The notes under the pieces were generated by a model. That model worked only from the letters and a program-made list of their open reading frames with translations, ran no database searches and was not told where the DNA came from. Both the position numbers and the translations under genes were made by a program. Positions 39,089-48,044 of a DNA stretch of 64,000 bases are shown here, in pieces (positions within the stretch are counted from its first letter, which is position 1; the number at the start of each line of letters is the position of its first letter). This DNA is from an uncultured beta proteobacterium (lineage in GTDB: Bacteria > Pseudomonadota > Gammaproteobacteria > Burkholderiales > Burkholderiaceae_C). The stretch is from contig CAILZB010000112.1 in assembly GCA_903838565.1 (NCBI GenBank), forward strand, positions 1-64,000, read 5' to 3'.

Positions 39089-39898
39089 ATGGAACTCGCT
39101 CCCCTGGTGCCCGCGTACGGAGAACAGGAAGGCACGCTCGAGGTCAACACAGACATCTGCGAGGCCTCGGCCATCGAGATCGAGAAGCAGCTGGACCTCT
39201 TCTTTTCCTACTACCACTACGAACGCGTCACGCTCAAGCTCAATTCGCCAGGCGGCGCCGTGGTGGGCCTGGAACACATCCTGGAATGCATCGATGGCTG
39301 GCGTGCACGCGGTCGCGTCGTGCAGACGCTGGCGATGTTTCGCGCATCCAGTGCCGCGGCGTTGCTGATGTCCATGGGTGAGGTCGGCAGCCGCACGGCA
39401 CACCGCAACTCGACGCTGCTGTTCCACCACGCCCGCGTCGGCAGCACGTCCTACACGCTCACCTCGGGCGCGGCGGACAAGCTGGCATCCGCCCTGAAAA
39501 TTGTCGACCAGGGAATGATCCAGCGGCTGGTGACCCACTGCAACATGGGCTTTGGCGGCGGCAACGGCCTGGCCAACGAAGGCACTCGTCGCTGCCAGCT
39601 GCTGCGCCTGCAAGGGGCCGAGATCGCCCACGATCTGCGCGTGATGGAGCCGCGTCGCCCGCTGAAATGGTTGTCGCCGCTGCTGCGCATGTGGGCCGAC
39701 TGCCAGAGCCGCAACTCGCTTGCGCCCTACACCAAACATCTGGTCGAGCGATTCGAGGAAGACTCGAGCATGGACCTGCGCGAGGCCTGGGCACTTGGGT
39801 TGCTGGATCGGGTCAAGGGGGTCGCACGGCTGGAGGCGCGGCTCGCGCTCGTCTGCACCCCCGCTCCGGTAGTTCAGCGTCCGCGGCTGGCGCTTTAG
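39089..39898 (+). CDS. ClpP-like serine protease (S14/SppA superfamily)
   Basis: A 269-residue protein from an ATG preceded by AAGGA. The crotonase-type fold is clear: VTLKLNSPGGAVVGLEHIL (oxyanion Gly pair), RASSAAALLMSMG (second Ser aligns with the ClpP nucleophile in AASMG), LLFHHARVG (first His aligns with the ClpP catalytic His), and EEDSSMDLREAWALGL. In the last, the Asp of EED aligns with the ClpP catalytic Asp when AWALGL is matched to the ClpP AVEYGL. So the triad looks complete. There is no signal peptide. ClpP needs an ATPase partner; none of the Clp type is present, but the VirD4-like ATPase is co-transcribed. It is distinct from housekeeping ClpP in length and C-terminus. Confidence 0.8.
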   Translation: MELAPLVPAYGEQEGTLEVNTDICEASAIEIEKQLDLFFSYYHYERVTLKLNSPGGAVVGLEHILECIDGWRARGRVVQTLAMFRASSAAALLMSMGEVGSRTAHRNSTLLFHHARVGSTSYTLTSGAADKLASALKIVDQGMIQRLVTHCNMGFGGGNGLANEGTRRCQLLRLQGAEIAHDLRVMEPRRPLKWLSPLLRMWADCQSRNSLAPYTKHLVERFEEDSSMDLREAWALGLLDRVKGVARLEARLALVCTPAPVVQRPRLAL

Positions 39899-39984
39899 GT
39901 CATGCAGTCACAATCGAGCGTTGCTGATCTCGTGGCAATCAACTGGCAGCGCTGGCAAATCTTGCCCAACGGGATCACAACGAC

Positions 39985-40779
39985 ATGAACGAATACCAAA
40001 CAGAAGCAGACCAGGTGGTCGATGACGCGACGCGGAGCGCGGCAAACGGCGCCGGAATGATCGGTCAAGTATTCGAAAACGCGGCGAGGTCTGGAGAGGG
40101 CCAGTACCTCATCTATGGCCTGGCTCTCGTGTTTGTCCTCATGGGCGTCACCGTGACGTTCTTGGACTATCTGAAATCCTCCGACGACAAGGCGCGACTG
40201 AAAGACGTCGCAGCCCGGGAAGAGCTCGCCAAGGCCCTGGGAGCCCATAAGATCGCCCAGGCAGAACAGGTCAAGAAACTCCATGCGCTCGCCGGCGGCG
40301 TCGCCGCTACCAAATCGACCAAGGCCTCACGCGCCTTGCCCGGACTCAGAGGTACTTGGAGCGGCGTCCAGTCCTGCGGCTGGTGGGGGGCTTGGGAGGA
40401 AACCGGCATCCGCCTTGTGCTCAACGCCAATGCAGCAGGCCACATCAACGGGGTTCTGGTTTTCCACCCGATCCTGGACAAGTCACCCGAGGTGCCCTAT
40501 GGAAGCTATCGCGTTGCCGGTGACATCCAGGGAATGGAAGTCAGCTTGCACGCAGGAAACTGGATCCTGCAACCCCCGGGCTACAAGGCGTCCGACCTCC
40601 ACTTCAATCTGCATAAGGCCCCGATCTCGTCTCTGACAGGAGCCATCCAGCTTAAAGACCATGGCCACTCCCTGATTGCCGTCGCCGCTACTTTGCGGGA
40701 AATGCTGGGCCAGGAAAAGCTCACCGACAGCTGCGGCGATGTGCGCCTCTACGACGAAGTGGCGTCGATCGAGCTTTAG
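39985..40779 (+). CDS. single-pass membrane protein with C-terminal beta domain
   Basis: 264 residues, function unknown. A polar N-terminus (1-40) is followed by one transmembrane helix (~41-62, YLIYGLALVFVLMGVTVTF), then a charged helical stretch (KSSDDKARLKDVAAREELAKALG, possible coiled coil) and a C-terminal domain from ~118. This opens with LRGTWSGVQSCGWWG and consists mainly of beta strands, with Cys residues that might form a disulfide. The W-x-G-x2-x-C opening recalls lipocalin-like folds, but this is a weak resemblance. It lies 86 bases after the protease gene and is probably in the same operon, as a membrane anchor or receptor. Confidence 0.7.
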   Translation: MNEYQTEADQVVDDATRSAANGAGMIGQVFENAARSGEGQYLIYGLALVFVLMGVTVTFLDYLKSSDDKARLKDVAAREELAKALGAHKIAQAEQVKKLHALAGGVAATKSTKASRALPGLRGTWSGVQSCGWWGAWEETGIRLVLNANAAGHINGVLVFHPILDKSPEVPYGSYRVAGDIQGMEVSLHAGNWILQPPGYKASDLHFNLHKAPISSLTGAIQLKDHGHSLIAVAATLREMLGQEKLTDSCGDVRLYDEVASIEL

Positions 40780-40842
40780 CGGCAAGGACGACAAGAGTGG
40801 CTGCATGCTCCTGTTTGCGCGTCCGGTGCCGCGAAAAAAGAA

Positions 40843-41139
40843 ATGACATCGATGAAGAAAAAGATGGATAAAAGTCTCCCGGATTTGCTCGAGCGTTTGG
40901 TGGAACTGCGTCCGGGCTCGCCCTGGAACGAGGCGATTTCACTGATGCAAGGCTTTGCGGCTTTGGGGTTTGGCGCTCCGGTGCGCGAGTTTTCCGAAGA
41001 TCCGGACTCCTCTTTGCAAGGGGCCGAGTTCAAGCAGTCACTGCAGATCCCTGCGGACGAGGAAGACGTGGTCGCATCAGCCTGCTCGGCGCGTGATGGC
41101 GCTGCCCCCGTGGGCGAGGTGGCTGCGTTGATGATCTGA
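40843..41139 (+). CDS. small hypothetical protein of the ATPase-protease cluster
   Basis: 98 residues, not recognised. A basic start (MTSMKKKMDKSL) is followed by an amphipathic helical region (LPDLLERLVELRPGSPWNEAISLMQGF) and an acidic C-terminal half (EFSEDPDSSLQG, IPADEEDVV). No signal peptide or membrane segment. Its codon choice matches its neighbours. It sits between the membrane protein and the exported protein, same strand; an adaptor or substrate role would be pure guess. Confidence 0.55.
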   Translation: MTSMKKKMDKSLPDLLERLVELRPGSPWNEAISLMQGFAALGFGAPVREFSEDPDSSLQGAEFKQSLQIPADEEDVVASACSARDGAAPVGEVAALMI

Positions 41140-41201
41140 GCCTGAACCGGCATTGGCGGCTCTATCGAATTTTAGAAAACGGAAATTGAAAGGCTCACAC
41201 C

Positions 41202-42050
41202 ATGTTGTCACCCAGACCAGGCACCGCACTGCTCTGCAGCTTCTTCGTCAGCGCAGCTTGCCTGGCCGCGCAACCGGATCTCGCCAGCGGCGACTCGCTG
41301 GACCCGGATCAACTGGAGGCCAAGGGCATCTACATGTTTGACGGCGTGCTGGCCGCGGCCGTTCTGTATGGGCTGGAGGACATGAGCCACGAAGCCGGAT
41401 CTGCGGAGAACCTGCTCAATCTGGAGGTAGATTGGATCGCCGGCGCAAAACCTTTCAGAAGCACGGCAAAGCGATCCCTTCTGGCCAAGCGCGGGGAATG
41501 CGGAACAAAGCGCGAGACCTTTGCGCGCAGCGACTGCGCCAAGGAAGTCATGGGCGACTTCGAAAGATACGGCAGGCTGGCCAGTAGCGCCAAATTTCTT
41601 CGCATCGACTTCAAGAGCAGCCGAGTGAGTTGGGACGGACCCAATGAAGCCTTGATCGCCGGCAACGGGAGGGAGGAAACCTTTGGTGCGGATGGAACCT
41701 GCATGGCCAACGCGATCTGTACCCCGGTGGGTGCGTTTGCCCCAAGGAATTTCAAATTTGTCGTCTGCCTTCACCTGCCGGCCAATTTCACCAACACCAT
41801 TCAAGCGGGGCATTTGCCTGAGGCCCAGGCGCGCGCCTTGTCGACACGGTATGGAGACATCGGCCACCTGAGCACCTCGATCATCGCTGAACTGACACAC
41901 CCCGTGAAGGCGCTTGCCCAGCCACAACAGTGCCCGTTGACGGGCAACAAGGTCTGGGCCGAGGGGACGATAGCGCCACGCGCGATGACGTTCGGGGACA
42001 GCGGCAACGCGTCCTTTGTTGCCACATCGCTCAAGTATTTGCCGCGATAG
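41202..42050 (+). CDS. exported hypothetical protein
   Basis: 282 residues with a signal peptide (to about CLAAQ, residue ~23). The mature part has several Cys residues (RGECGTKRETFARSDCAKE; GTCMANAICTP; VVCLHLP; QQCPLTG), probably disulfide-bonded in the periplasm. The central segment SSAKFLRIDFKSSRVSWDG and the end FVATSLKYLPR are strand-rich. No family recognised. It lies 62 bases after the small protein and 30 before the next one, so all probably belong to the same operon. Confidence 0.65.
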   Translation: MLSPRPGTALLCSFFVSAACLAAQPDLASGDSLDPDQLEAKGIYMFDGVLAAAVLYGLEDMSHEAGSAENLLNLEVDWIAGAKPFRSTAKRSLLAKRGECGTKRETFARSDCAKEVMGDFERYGRLASSAKFLRIDFKSSRVSWDGPNEALIAGNGREETFGADGTCMANAICTPVGAFAPRNFKFVVCLHLPANFTNTIQAGHLPEAQARALSTRYGDIGHLSTSIIAELTHPVKALAQPQQCPLTGNKVWAEGTIAPRAMTFGDSGNASFVATSLKYLPR

Positions 42051-42080
42051 CGGCGCTTCCAGCCTGAACAGGAGACGAGC

Positions 42081-42353
42081 GTGATAAAGACCCTATTGAT
42101 CGTGGTGACCTGGTTGCAGAGCGGCCCCGTCGTTCAGACCCAGACGCTGGAGTCTGCGCAGGAGTGTCGCGCTGCGGCCGAGGCCGCAGCGCAGATGATC
42201 AAGCTGCAGGCGCAGACCAACATGACTTCACCGCACAACGAGCTCAGCGCCGTGCGCGATGAAAAGACCGGTGAGTGGAAACTCTCCACCGGGGCCATCG
42301 GCAGAGACGTGGCGCGGCTGCGCTGCGTCAAGCCGGACACAAAAGCGGACTGA
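42081..42353 (+). CDS. small hypothetical protein, possibly exported
   Basis: 90 residues from a GTG start with AGGAG upstream. A short hydrophobic N-terminus (MIKTLLIVVTWLQSG) may act as a membrane or secretion signal. The rest includes two Cys (QECRAAAEAA, RLRCVKP) and an Ala-rich helix. Not recognised. It is the last gene of the rightward block and converges on the M41-peptidase gene with a 59-base gap. Confidence 0.55.
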   Translation: MIKTLLIVVTWLQSGPVVQTQTLESAQECRAAAEAAAQMIKLQAQTNMTSPHNELSAVRDEKTGEWKLSTGAIGRDVARLRCVKPDTKAD

Positions 42354-42412
42354 TCCTTCGCGCGCGGTACTGCGCAAGGTCGGGCCACCAGTTCAGTGCT
42401 ACCTGCCTGGAT

Positions 42413-43774
42413 TCAACCGGGAAGCAGGCCAAAAATCTCCCGCATTTCCTGCTGATCGACGACGCGTTCAACGGCCAGCTTGTGCGCCAGCGCATCGAGA
42501 AGGTGCTGGTTGTCGCGCAGCACCGTCAACACATGCGCGTATTCCTTCGCCAGAAAACGCTGCACCAGAACGCGGACCTCGGCCATGGCGGCCACATCGT
42601 CGTTCAACACCACCGCCAGGTTGCTGCCCGACTGCGCCGCTTCGTCCATGCCCGGGGCCAGGCCGCCGGTTGAAAAAGCCCAATTGCACTTGCGCGTCGC
42701 CACCGACAGGTCGTTGGCGGCGCCGTTGGAGACGTTCGCGCTGCCATAGGCCACCTCTTCCGCCGCGCGCCCGGCCAACGCCACGCGCACGTCGTGCCGC
42801 AGGTCAGCGTAGGTGAAAGGCTTGTGCTGGTCCCTGACCGAAACCACCACGCCACCGAAGGCCGTCGAGCGGCAGGCTGACGCGTAGTCGGGGACCTGCT
42901 GCCCGTTGCTGTCGATGATGGTCAGCAGCGCGTGGCCCGCTTCGTGCCAGGCCACGCGCTGCAATTCGTTGCGCGTGTCTTCACTCTCCAGGTCGGCAGA
43001 ATCCGACTGCGCCGTGCCGCGCAACAGCACGTCGATCAGGTCCGCGAGTTCAATGGCCCGGTTTTCCCGCGCCGCCAAGCGCTTGAGGGCCAGGATGACG
43101 GCGTCCTGCTTGAGCTCGCTCTCAGACATCAGGCCGGCGACCTTGATGCGCGCATCCTGCAGGCTGGGTGATGCACAGTCGCCCAGCCGGGAAATCCACA
43201 GCGCCCCCTCCATCTCCTGGACCGGACCGCCGAGCGAAATCTGCAGGTCAAAACCGCCCACCTGCTGCAGCGATCCGCTGAAGGCAGACATCTCCTTGGC
43301 CAGGGTCAGGTAAACCAGCGGCCGGCTTTGCAAGGCCTCCAGCAGCATGGCCTGCAGCGCCTCGATATGCTTGAGCTCCTGCTGCACCGGTTGCGGCATG
43401 TCGCCCTTCCATCGTGACGCGATCTTGACGAAGTCGGCCTGCCAGGCGCCGGGTTCGAGGTGGATCACGGTCGGGCTCTCTATCGCCTGAACCACTGCCA
43501 CGAAGTCCGTGCTCGCCGGGTCGAGGTTGACATAGGGCAGGCCGGCCGCATCGGCCACGGCCCGACCGAGCGTGACTCCGTCCAGAATCTGCGACTCCAC
43601 CACGCAGGCTCGTCCCGCCAGCTGCACGGCGTCGGGGTCGATGGTTTCGGTCGACAGGGCCTTACCAACGGCCAGCGACCACGACCTGACCAGGTTCAGC
43701 CCTTTGATATCGAGCGCATCCCAAGCCATGGCGGGGATGGAGGCAGAAACTTGCAGTGCGTCATTGAGTGGCAT
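42413..43774 (-). CDS. soluble FtsH-like M41 metallopeptidase with degenerate AAA domain
   Basis: 453 residues from the ATG at 43774 (a TTG start would add 15). The C-terminal third is an M41 peptidase: zinc site WHEAGHALL (near 290), VALAGRAAEEVAYG and the third ligand Asp in GAANDLSVATRKCNWAF, all as in FtsH. The N-terminal part aligns with the FtsH AAA module: LGRAVADAAGLPYVNLDP to LARAVAxEAGVPF, LQQVGGFDLQISLGGP to LLRPGRFDRQIxVxxP. But Walker A (GPPGTGKT) and Walker B (FIDEID) are absent. There are no transmembrane helices. It should thus cleave without its own ATP-driven unfolding. It is convergent with the ATPase/ClpP-like block. Confidence 0.75.
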   Translation of the reverse strand: MPLNDALQVSASIPAMAWDALDIKGLNLVRSWSLAVGKALSTETIDPDAVQLAGRACVVESQILDGVTLGRAVADAAGLPYVNLDPASTDFVAVVQAIESPTVIHLEPGAWQADFVKIASRWKGDMPQPVQQELKHIEALQAMLLEALQSRPLVYLTLAKEMSAFSGSLQQVGGFDLQISLGGPVQEMEGALWISRLGDCASPSLQDARIKVAGLMSESELKQDAVILALKRLAARENRAIELADLIDVLLRGTAQSDSADLESEDTRNELQRVAWHEAGHALLTIIDSNGQQVPDYASACRSTAFGGVVVSVRDQHKPFTYADLRHDVRVALAGRAAEEVAYGSANVSNGAANDLSVATRKCNWAFSTGGLAPGMDEAAQSGSNLAVVLNDDVAAMAEVRVLVQRFLAKEYAHVLTVLRDNQHLLDALAHKLAVERVVDQQEMREIFGLLPG

Positions 43775-43865
43775 GTGAATCGCTTCGGTGCGTTGGAGCG
43801 GATACCCGCGGGCTACCAAGCCATGTTATCTGAAGCCACGCCGCAAGAGGGCGCACCGGCGCCAG

Positions 43866-44192
<327 letters not shown>

Positions 44193-44207
44193 TTAATCCC
44201 TGCTTGA

Positions 44208-45158
44208 ATGAGCGTCTTTCTTCTCAAACGATTCCTCACCCTGCTGGCCACGCTCGCAGGGGCATCGGCGCTGATTTTTTGGGTGCTCGAAGTGCTGCCC
44301 GGAAACGCTGCGCAGATGCAGATGGGACCGGATGCGTCAGCGCAGGCGGTGCAAGCGCTGACGGCGCAACTGGGGCTGGATCGACCATCGCTGGAACGCT
44401 ATCTGCACTGGATCGCCGGCCTGCTTCATGGCGAACTGGGGCTGAGCTATGCCTATAGCACGCCGGTGGCCGAGCTGGTGTGGGAGCGACTGCAGGTCAC
44501 CGTGCCGCTGGCCCTGATGGCGATGGCGCTGACCACGGTCATCGCGCTGAGCGCGGGCGTGTACGCTGCGGCGCGACACAACAGATTAGGTGACGTGGGC
44601 GCCATGACGCTGGCCCAGATCGGCATGGCGATCCCCAATTTCTGGTTTGCGATCCTGCTGATCCTGCTGTTCTCGGTGCAGTTGCAGTGGTTCCATGCCG
44701 GCGGCTTCTCCGGCTGGAGCGAGGACCCCTGGGAGGCGGCGAAGTCGCTGCTGCTGCCCGCCATTTCTCTGGCCGTGGTGCAGGCTGCGATCCTGGCGCG
44801 CATCACGCGCTCGGCCGTGCTGGAGGTGCTGCACGAGGACTTTGTGCGCACCGCGCGCGCCAAGGGCCTGACACGCCGCGCCACCCTGTGGCGCCATGTG
44901 CTGCGCAATGCGCTGATCCCCGTGGTCACGGTCATGGGCCTGCAGTTTGCGAATCTGCTGGCAGGCACGATCGTCGTGGAAAACGTGTTTTACCTGCCCG
45001 GTCTGGGACGGCTGATCTTTCAGTCGATCTCGAACCGCGATCTGATCGTGGTGCGCAACTGCGTGATGCTGCTGGCCGCGATGGTGGTGCTGGTGAATTT
45101 TGTGGTTGACGTGCTGTACGCGGTGATCGATCCGCGCATCAAGACGGGCCACGGCTGA
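44208..45158 (+). CDS. ABC transporter permease, DppB/OppB family
   Basis: A 316-residue inner-membrane protein. The first helix (LLKRFLTLLATLAGASALIFWVLEVLPG) is followed by GPDASAQAVQALTAQLGLDRP, typical of dipeptide/nickel permeases, and the EAA loop ARAKGLTRRATLWRHVLRNAL for contact with the ATPases. About six helices are predicted. It begins a four-gene operon with no substrate-binding protein, so the imported solute (di/oligopeptides, nickel, glutathione or others) cannot be named. Confidence 0.88.
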   Translation: MSVFLLKRFLTLLATLAGASALIFWVLEVLPGNAAQMQMGPDASAQAVQALTAQLGLDRPSLERYLHWIAGLLHGELGLSYAYSTPVAELVWERLQVTVPLALMAMALTTVIALSAGVYAAARHNRLGDVGAMTLAQIGMAIPNFWFAILLILLFSVQLQWFHAGGFSGWSEDPWEAAKSLLLPAISLAVVQAAILARITRSAVLEVLHEDFVRTARAKGLTRRATLWRHVLRNALIPVVTVMGLQFANLLAGTIVVENVFYLPGLGRLIFQSISNRDLIVVRNCVMLLAAMVVLVNFVVDVLYAVIDPRIKTGHG

Positions 45159-45191
45159 CTTTCATGCAACGCCTACGAAACGCTCCGAGTC

Positions 45192-46073
45192 ATGAAGGTT
45201 AGTTCTTCCACGATAGCCATGGCAGCCACGGCAACACCCATGGGTCAACTGGCCAACGCGCTGCGTCACCCCAGCCTGGTGCTGGGCGCCCTGCTCAGCT
45301 CGCTGCTGGTGGCCGCGGCGCTGCTGTCGCTGTTCTGGACGCCCTGGCCGGTGTTTGAGGTGGACCTGGCGCTCAAGCTGCAGTTGCCTTCTTTTAGTCA
45401 CTGGCTGGGCACCGATACGCTGGGTCGCGACGTGGTTTCGCTGTTGCTGGTGGGCGCCCAGAACTCCATACTGGTGGGCGTGATCGCCGTCGGCATCGGA
45501 CTCACCTTTGGCGGCGCCCTGGGGCTGCTGGCGGCCACGCGCGGCGGCTGGGTGGAAGAGTTCATCATGCGTCTGGCCGACTTCACCTTCGCCTTTCCCG
45601 CCATCCTTTCGGCGATCATGATGGCGGCGGTGTTTGGCGCCGGCATAGCCACCTCCATCGTCGCCATCGGCATCTTCAACATTCCCACGTTTGCGCGCAT
45701 CACCCGCGCGTCGGCGAATGCGGTGCTGGCGCGCGAATTCGTGCTGGCGGCGCGCGCCTGCGGCAAGGGCCCGTGGCGCATCACGCTGGAACATGTGCTG
45801 CCCAACATCGCGTCGGTGCTGATCGTGCAAGCCACGACCCAGTTCGCCATCGCCATCCTGGCCGAAGCCGCGCTGTCCTATCTTGGCCTGGGCACGCAGC
45901 CGCCGCAGCCCTCCTGGGGCCGCATGCTGAGCGAGGCCCAGACGCTGCTGTTTCAGGCGCCACGCCTGGCCGTGTTTCCGGGCCTGGCGATCGCCTTGGC
46001 GGTGATGGGCCTGAACCTGCTGGGCGACGGCCTGCGCGATGTGCTCGATCCGCGCCTGACGCGGCGCCGCTGA
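45192..46073 (+). CDS. ABC transporter permease, DppC/OppC family
   Basis: A 293-residue second permease. The signature HWLGTDTLGRDVVSLLLVGAQNS after the first helix is the DppC-type N-terminal motif, and the EAA loop is in ARACGKGPWRITLEHVLPNIA. The C-terminus ends GLNLLGDGLRDVLDPRL, as in DppC. The first helix lies at about 33-54. It is 33 bases after the first permease and 9 before the ATPase gene. Confidence 0.88.
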   Translation: MKVSSSTIAMAATATPMGQLANALRHPSLVLGALLSSLLVAAALLSLFWTPWPVFEVDLALKLQLPSFSHWLGTDTLGRDVVSLLLVGAQNSILVGVIAVGIGLTFGGALGLLAATRGGWVEEFIMRLADFTFAFPAILSAIMMAAVFGAGIATSIVAIGIFNIPTFARITRASANAVLAREFVLAARACGKGPWRITLEHVLPNIASVLIVQATTQFAIAILAEAALSYLGLGTQPPQPSWGRMLSEAQTLLFQAPRLAVFPGLAIALAVMGLNLLGDGLRDVLDPRLTRRR

Positions 46074-46082
46074 AAGCCCCCC

Positions 46083-47069
46083 ATGGCGCTGCTCGAAGTC
46101 AACGACCTCAACATTCACCTGCGCACGCGCCGCGGTCAGGTGCGGGCCGTGCGCAACCTGAGCTTTTCGCTGGAGCGCGGCCAGACCCTGGGGCTGGTGG
46201 GTGAGTCGGGCTGCGGTAAGTCCATCTCCGCGCTGGCGCTCATGGGGCTGCTGCCGGAGCAGGCCGGCGTCACGGGCAGCCTGCGACTGAACGGACAGGA
46301 ACTGCTGGGGCTGCCCGAAGCACAGCTGTGCCGGATTCGCGGCAACCGCATCGCCATGGTGTTTCAGGAGCCGATGACGGCATTGAACCCGGTGCACACC
46401 ATCGGCGACCAGGTGGCCGAGCCGCTGCGACTGCATCGCGGCGTGTCGCGCGCAGCAGCCAGAATCCAGGCGGCCAGCCTGCTGGAGCGCGTCGGCATCG
46501 CCGATGCGGCGCAGCGCTTTGACTCCTACCCGCATCAGTTCTCCGGCGGCCAGCGCCAGCGCATCACCATCGCCATGGCGCTGGCCTGCGAGCCCGATCT
46601 GCTGATCGCGGACGAGCCCACCACCGCGCTCGATGTGACGCTGCAAAAACAGATTCTGGAGCTCATCCGCGATCTGGTGCGCGAGCGCGGCATGGCACTG
46701 CTGCTGATCTCGCACGACCTGGGCGTGGTGGCGCAGAACGTCGCGGGAATGATGGTCATGTACGGCGGCTCGGTGGTGGAAAGCGGCCCCACGCGCAGCG
46801 TCTTCGCGCACATGGCACACCCCTACACGCGCGGACTGCTCGCGGCCCGACCGCGTCTGGGCGTCGCACCCGGCACCCGCTTGAGCACCATTCCCGGCGC
46901 CGTGCCGGAACTGGCGGATCTGCCCGCGGGCTGCCCGTTTGCCGGGCGCTGCAGCAGCGCAGTGAGCGCCTGCTCTCGGGATTACCCTTCGCTGGAAGGA
47001 CTTGGTGACGGACATCTGGCGCGCTGCAGCCGGCTCGACGCAATGGAATCCCAGGCGGCGAGCGCATGA
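46083..47069 (+). CDS. ABC transporter ATP-binding protein, DppD/OppD family
   Basis: 328 residues. Walker A GESGCGKS (near 42-49), Q-loop [15 protein letters not shown], signature [15 protein letters not shown] (near 155), Walker [14 protein letters not shown] and the His loop ISHDLGVV are all intact. The C-terminal oligopeptide-transporter domain is present ([14 protein letters not shown]), with the cysteines often binding an iron-sulfur cluster in this subfamily. Its last bases overlap the next ATPase gene (ATGA). Confidence 0.92.
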   Translation: MALLEVNDLNIHLRTRRGQVRAVRNLSFSLERGQTLGLVGESGCGKSISALALMGLLPEQAGVTGSLRLNGQELLGLPEAQLCRIRGNRIAMVFQEPMTALNPVHTIGDQVAEPLRLHRGVSRAAARIQAASLLERVGIADAAQRFDSYPHQFSGGQRQRITIAMALACEPDLLIADEPTTALDVTLQKQILELIRDLVRERGMALLLISHDLGVVAQNVAGMMVMYGGSVVESGPTRSVFAHMAHPYTRGLLAARPRLGVAPGTRLSTIPGAVPELADLPAGCPFAGRCSSAVSACSRDYPSLEGLGDGHLARCSRLDAMESQAASA

Positions 47070-47872
47070 ACACGCCCTTGCTCGAGGTGCGCAATCTGGT
47101 GCGGCATTACCCGTTGCCACGGGAGCGTCTTTGGGGTCCTGCGCCGGTTGCGCAGGCGCTCAACGGCGTGAGCTTCACGCTCAAGCGCGGCTGCAACCTG
47201 GGGCTGGTGGGCGAATCGGGCTCCGGGAAATCGACGCTGGCGCGGCTCGTCATGGCGCTGGACAAACCCACCTCGGGCAGCGTGCACTTGCTCGGGCGCG
47301 ACCTGCACCAGCTGAATCCGGCGCAACTGCAGGCCGCGCGGCGCGATTTTCAGATGGTGTTCCAAGACCCGTATGGCTCGCTCGATCCCCGGCAAAAGGT
47401 GGCGCGCATCGTGGCCGAACCCCTGGCCGCCCAGGGTCAGGCCAGCGTGGCCGAGCAGCGTGATCGCGCCGCCGAGATGCTGGGTTTTGTCGGCTTGAAA
47501 CGCAGCGATCTGGACAAGTACCCGCACGAATTTTCCGGCGGACAGCGCCAGCGCGTGGCGATGGCGCGCGCGCTGATTTGCCGGCCGCAGTTGATCGTCG
47601 CCGACGAGCCTTTGAGTGCGCTCGACGTCTCGGTGCAGGCCCAGGTCATCAACCTGATGCAGGACCTGGCGCAGGAGTTCGGCATCACCTACCTGCTCAT
47701 CAGCCACGACCTGGCCGTGGTGAGCCACCTGTGTCAGGACGTGGTCGTGATGCACCGGGGCCGCATTGTCGAGCAGGGAGCGCCGCAGCGCTTGTTCAGC
47801 GCGCCGCAGCATGAGTACACACGCACGCTGGTGGCCGCAGTCCCCAGGGCCGAGCCCCCGCGGTCAGCGTAG
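47066..47872 (+). CDS. ABC transporter ATP-binding protein, DppF/OppF family
   Basis: 268 residues. Walker A GESGSGKS, Q-loop MVFQDPYGSLDPRQKV, signature [15 protein letters not shown], Walker B LIVADEPLSALDV and the His loop ISHDLAVV are present. The C-terminal extension is short, ending soon after HEYTRTLVAAVPRA, so the cysteine-bearing domain of full-length DppF is missing. It is the last gene of the operon; the next 90 bases show no terminator before the iron-locus promoter. Confidence 0.92.
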   Translation: MNTPLLEVRNLVRHYPLPRERLWGPAPVAQALNGVSFTLKRGCNLGLVGESGSGKSTLARLVMALDKPTSGSVHLLGRDLHQLNPAQLQAARRDFQMVFQDPYGSLDPRQKVARIVAEPLAAQGQASVAEQRDRAAEMLGFVGLKRSDLDKYPHEFSGGQRQRVAMARALICRPQLIVADEPLSALDVSVQAQVINLMQDLAQEFGITYLLISHDLAVVSHLCQDVVVMHRGRIVEQGAPQRLFSAPQHEYTRTLVAAVPRAEPPRSA

Positions 47873-47966
47873 CCGCATGCGGCGTGGGTCAGTGCTGGCC
47901 CTTTCAAGCGCTTGACCGGCCACCGTGCCTTGCGGCCACGGCGGTCGGCGGGCCGCAAACGCGCCA

Positions 47967-47995
47967 TTGACAATACGAATCATTCGCATTAAGAT
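47967..47995 (+). promoter_or_regulatory. sigma70 promoter overlapped by a Fur-box-like palindrome
   Basis: TTGACA at 47967-47972 and TAAGAT at 47990-47995 are separated by 17 bases. Across the spacer, 47972-47990 reads AATACGAATCATTCGCATT, a near-dyad around the central A/T very like Fur boxes of betaproteobacteria. Iron-bound Fur here would block the promoter. The downstream genes (cupredoxin-like protein, FTR1 permease) are iron-uptake genes, which agrees. Confidence 0.75.
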
Positions 47996-48044
47996 GCAGG
48001 TTCGGATTCATCATCCGGACCTCGCAACCCACCTCTGCGCTCCC

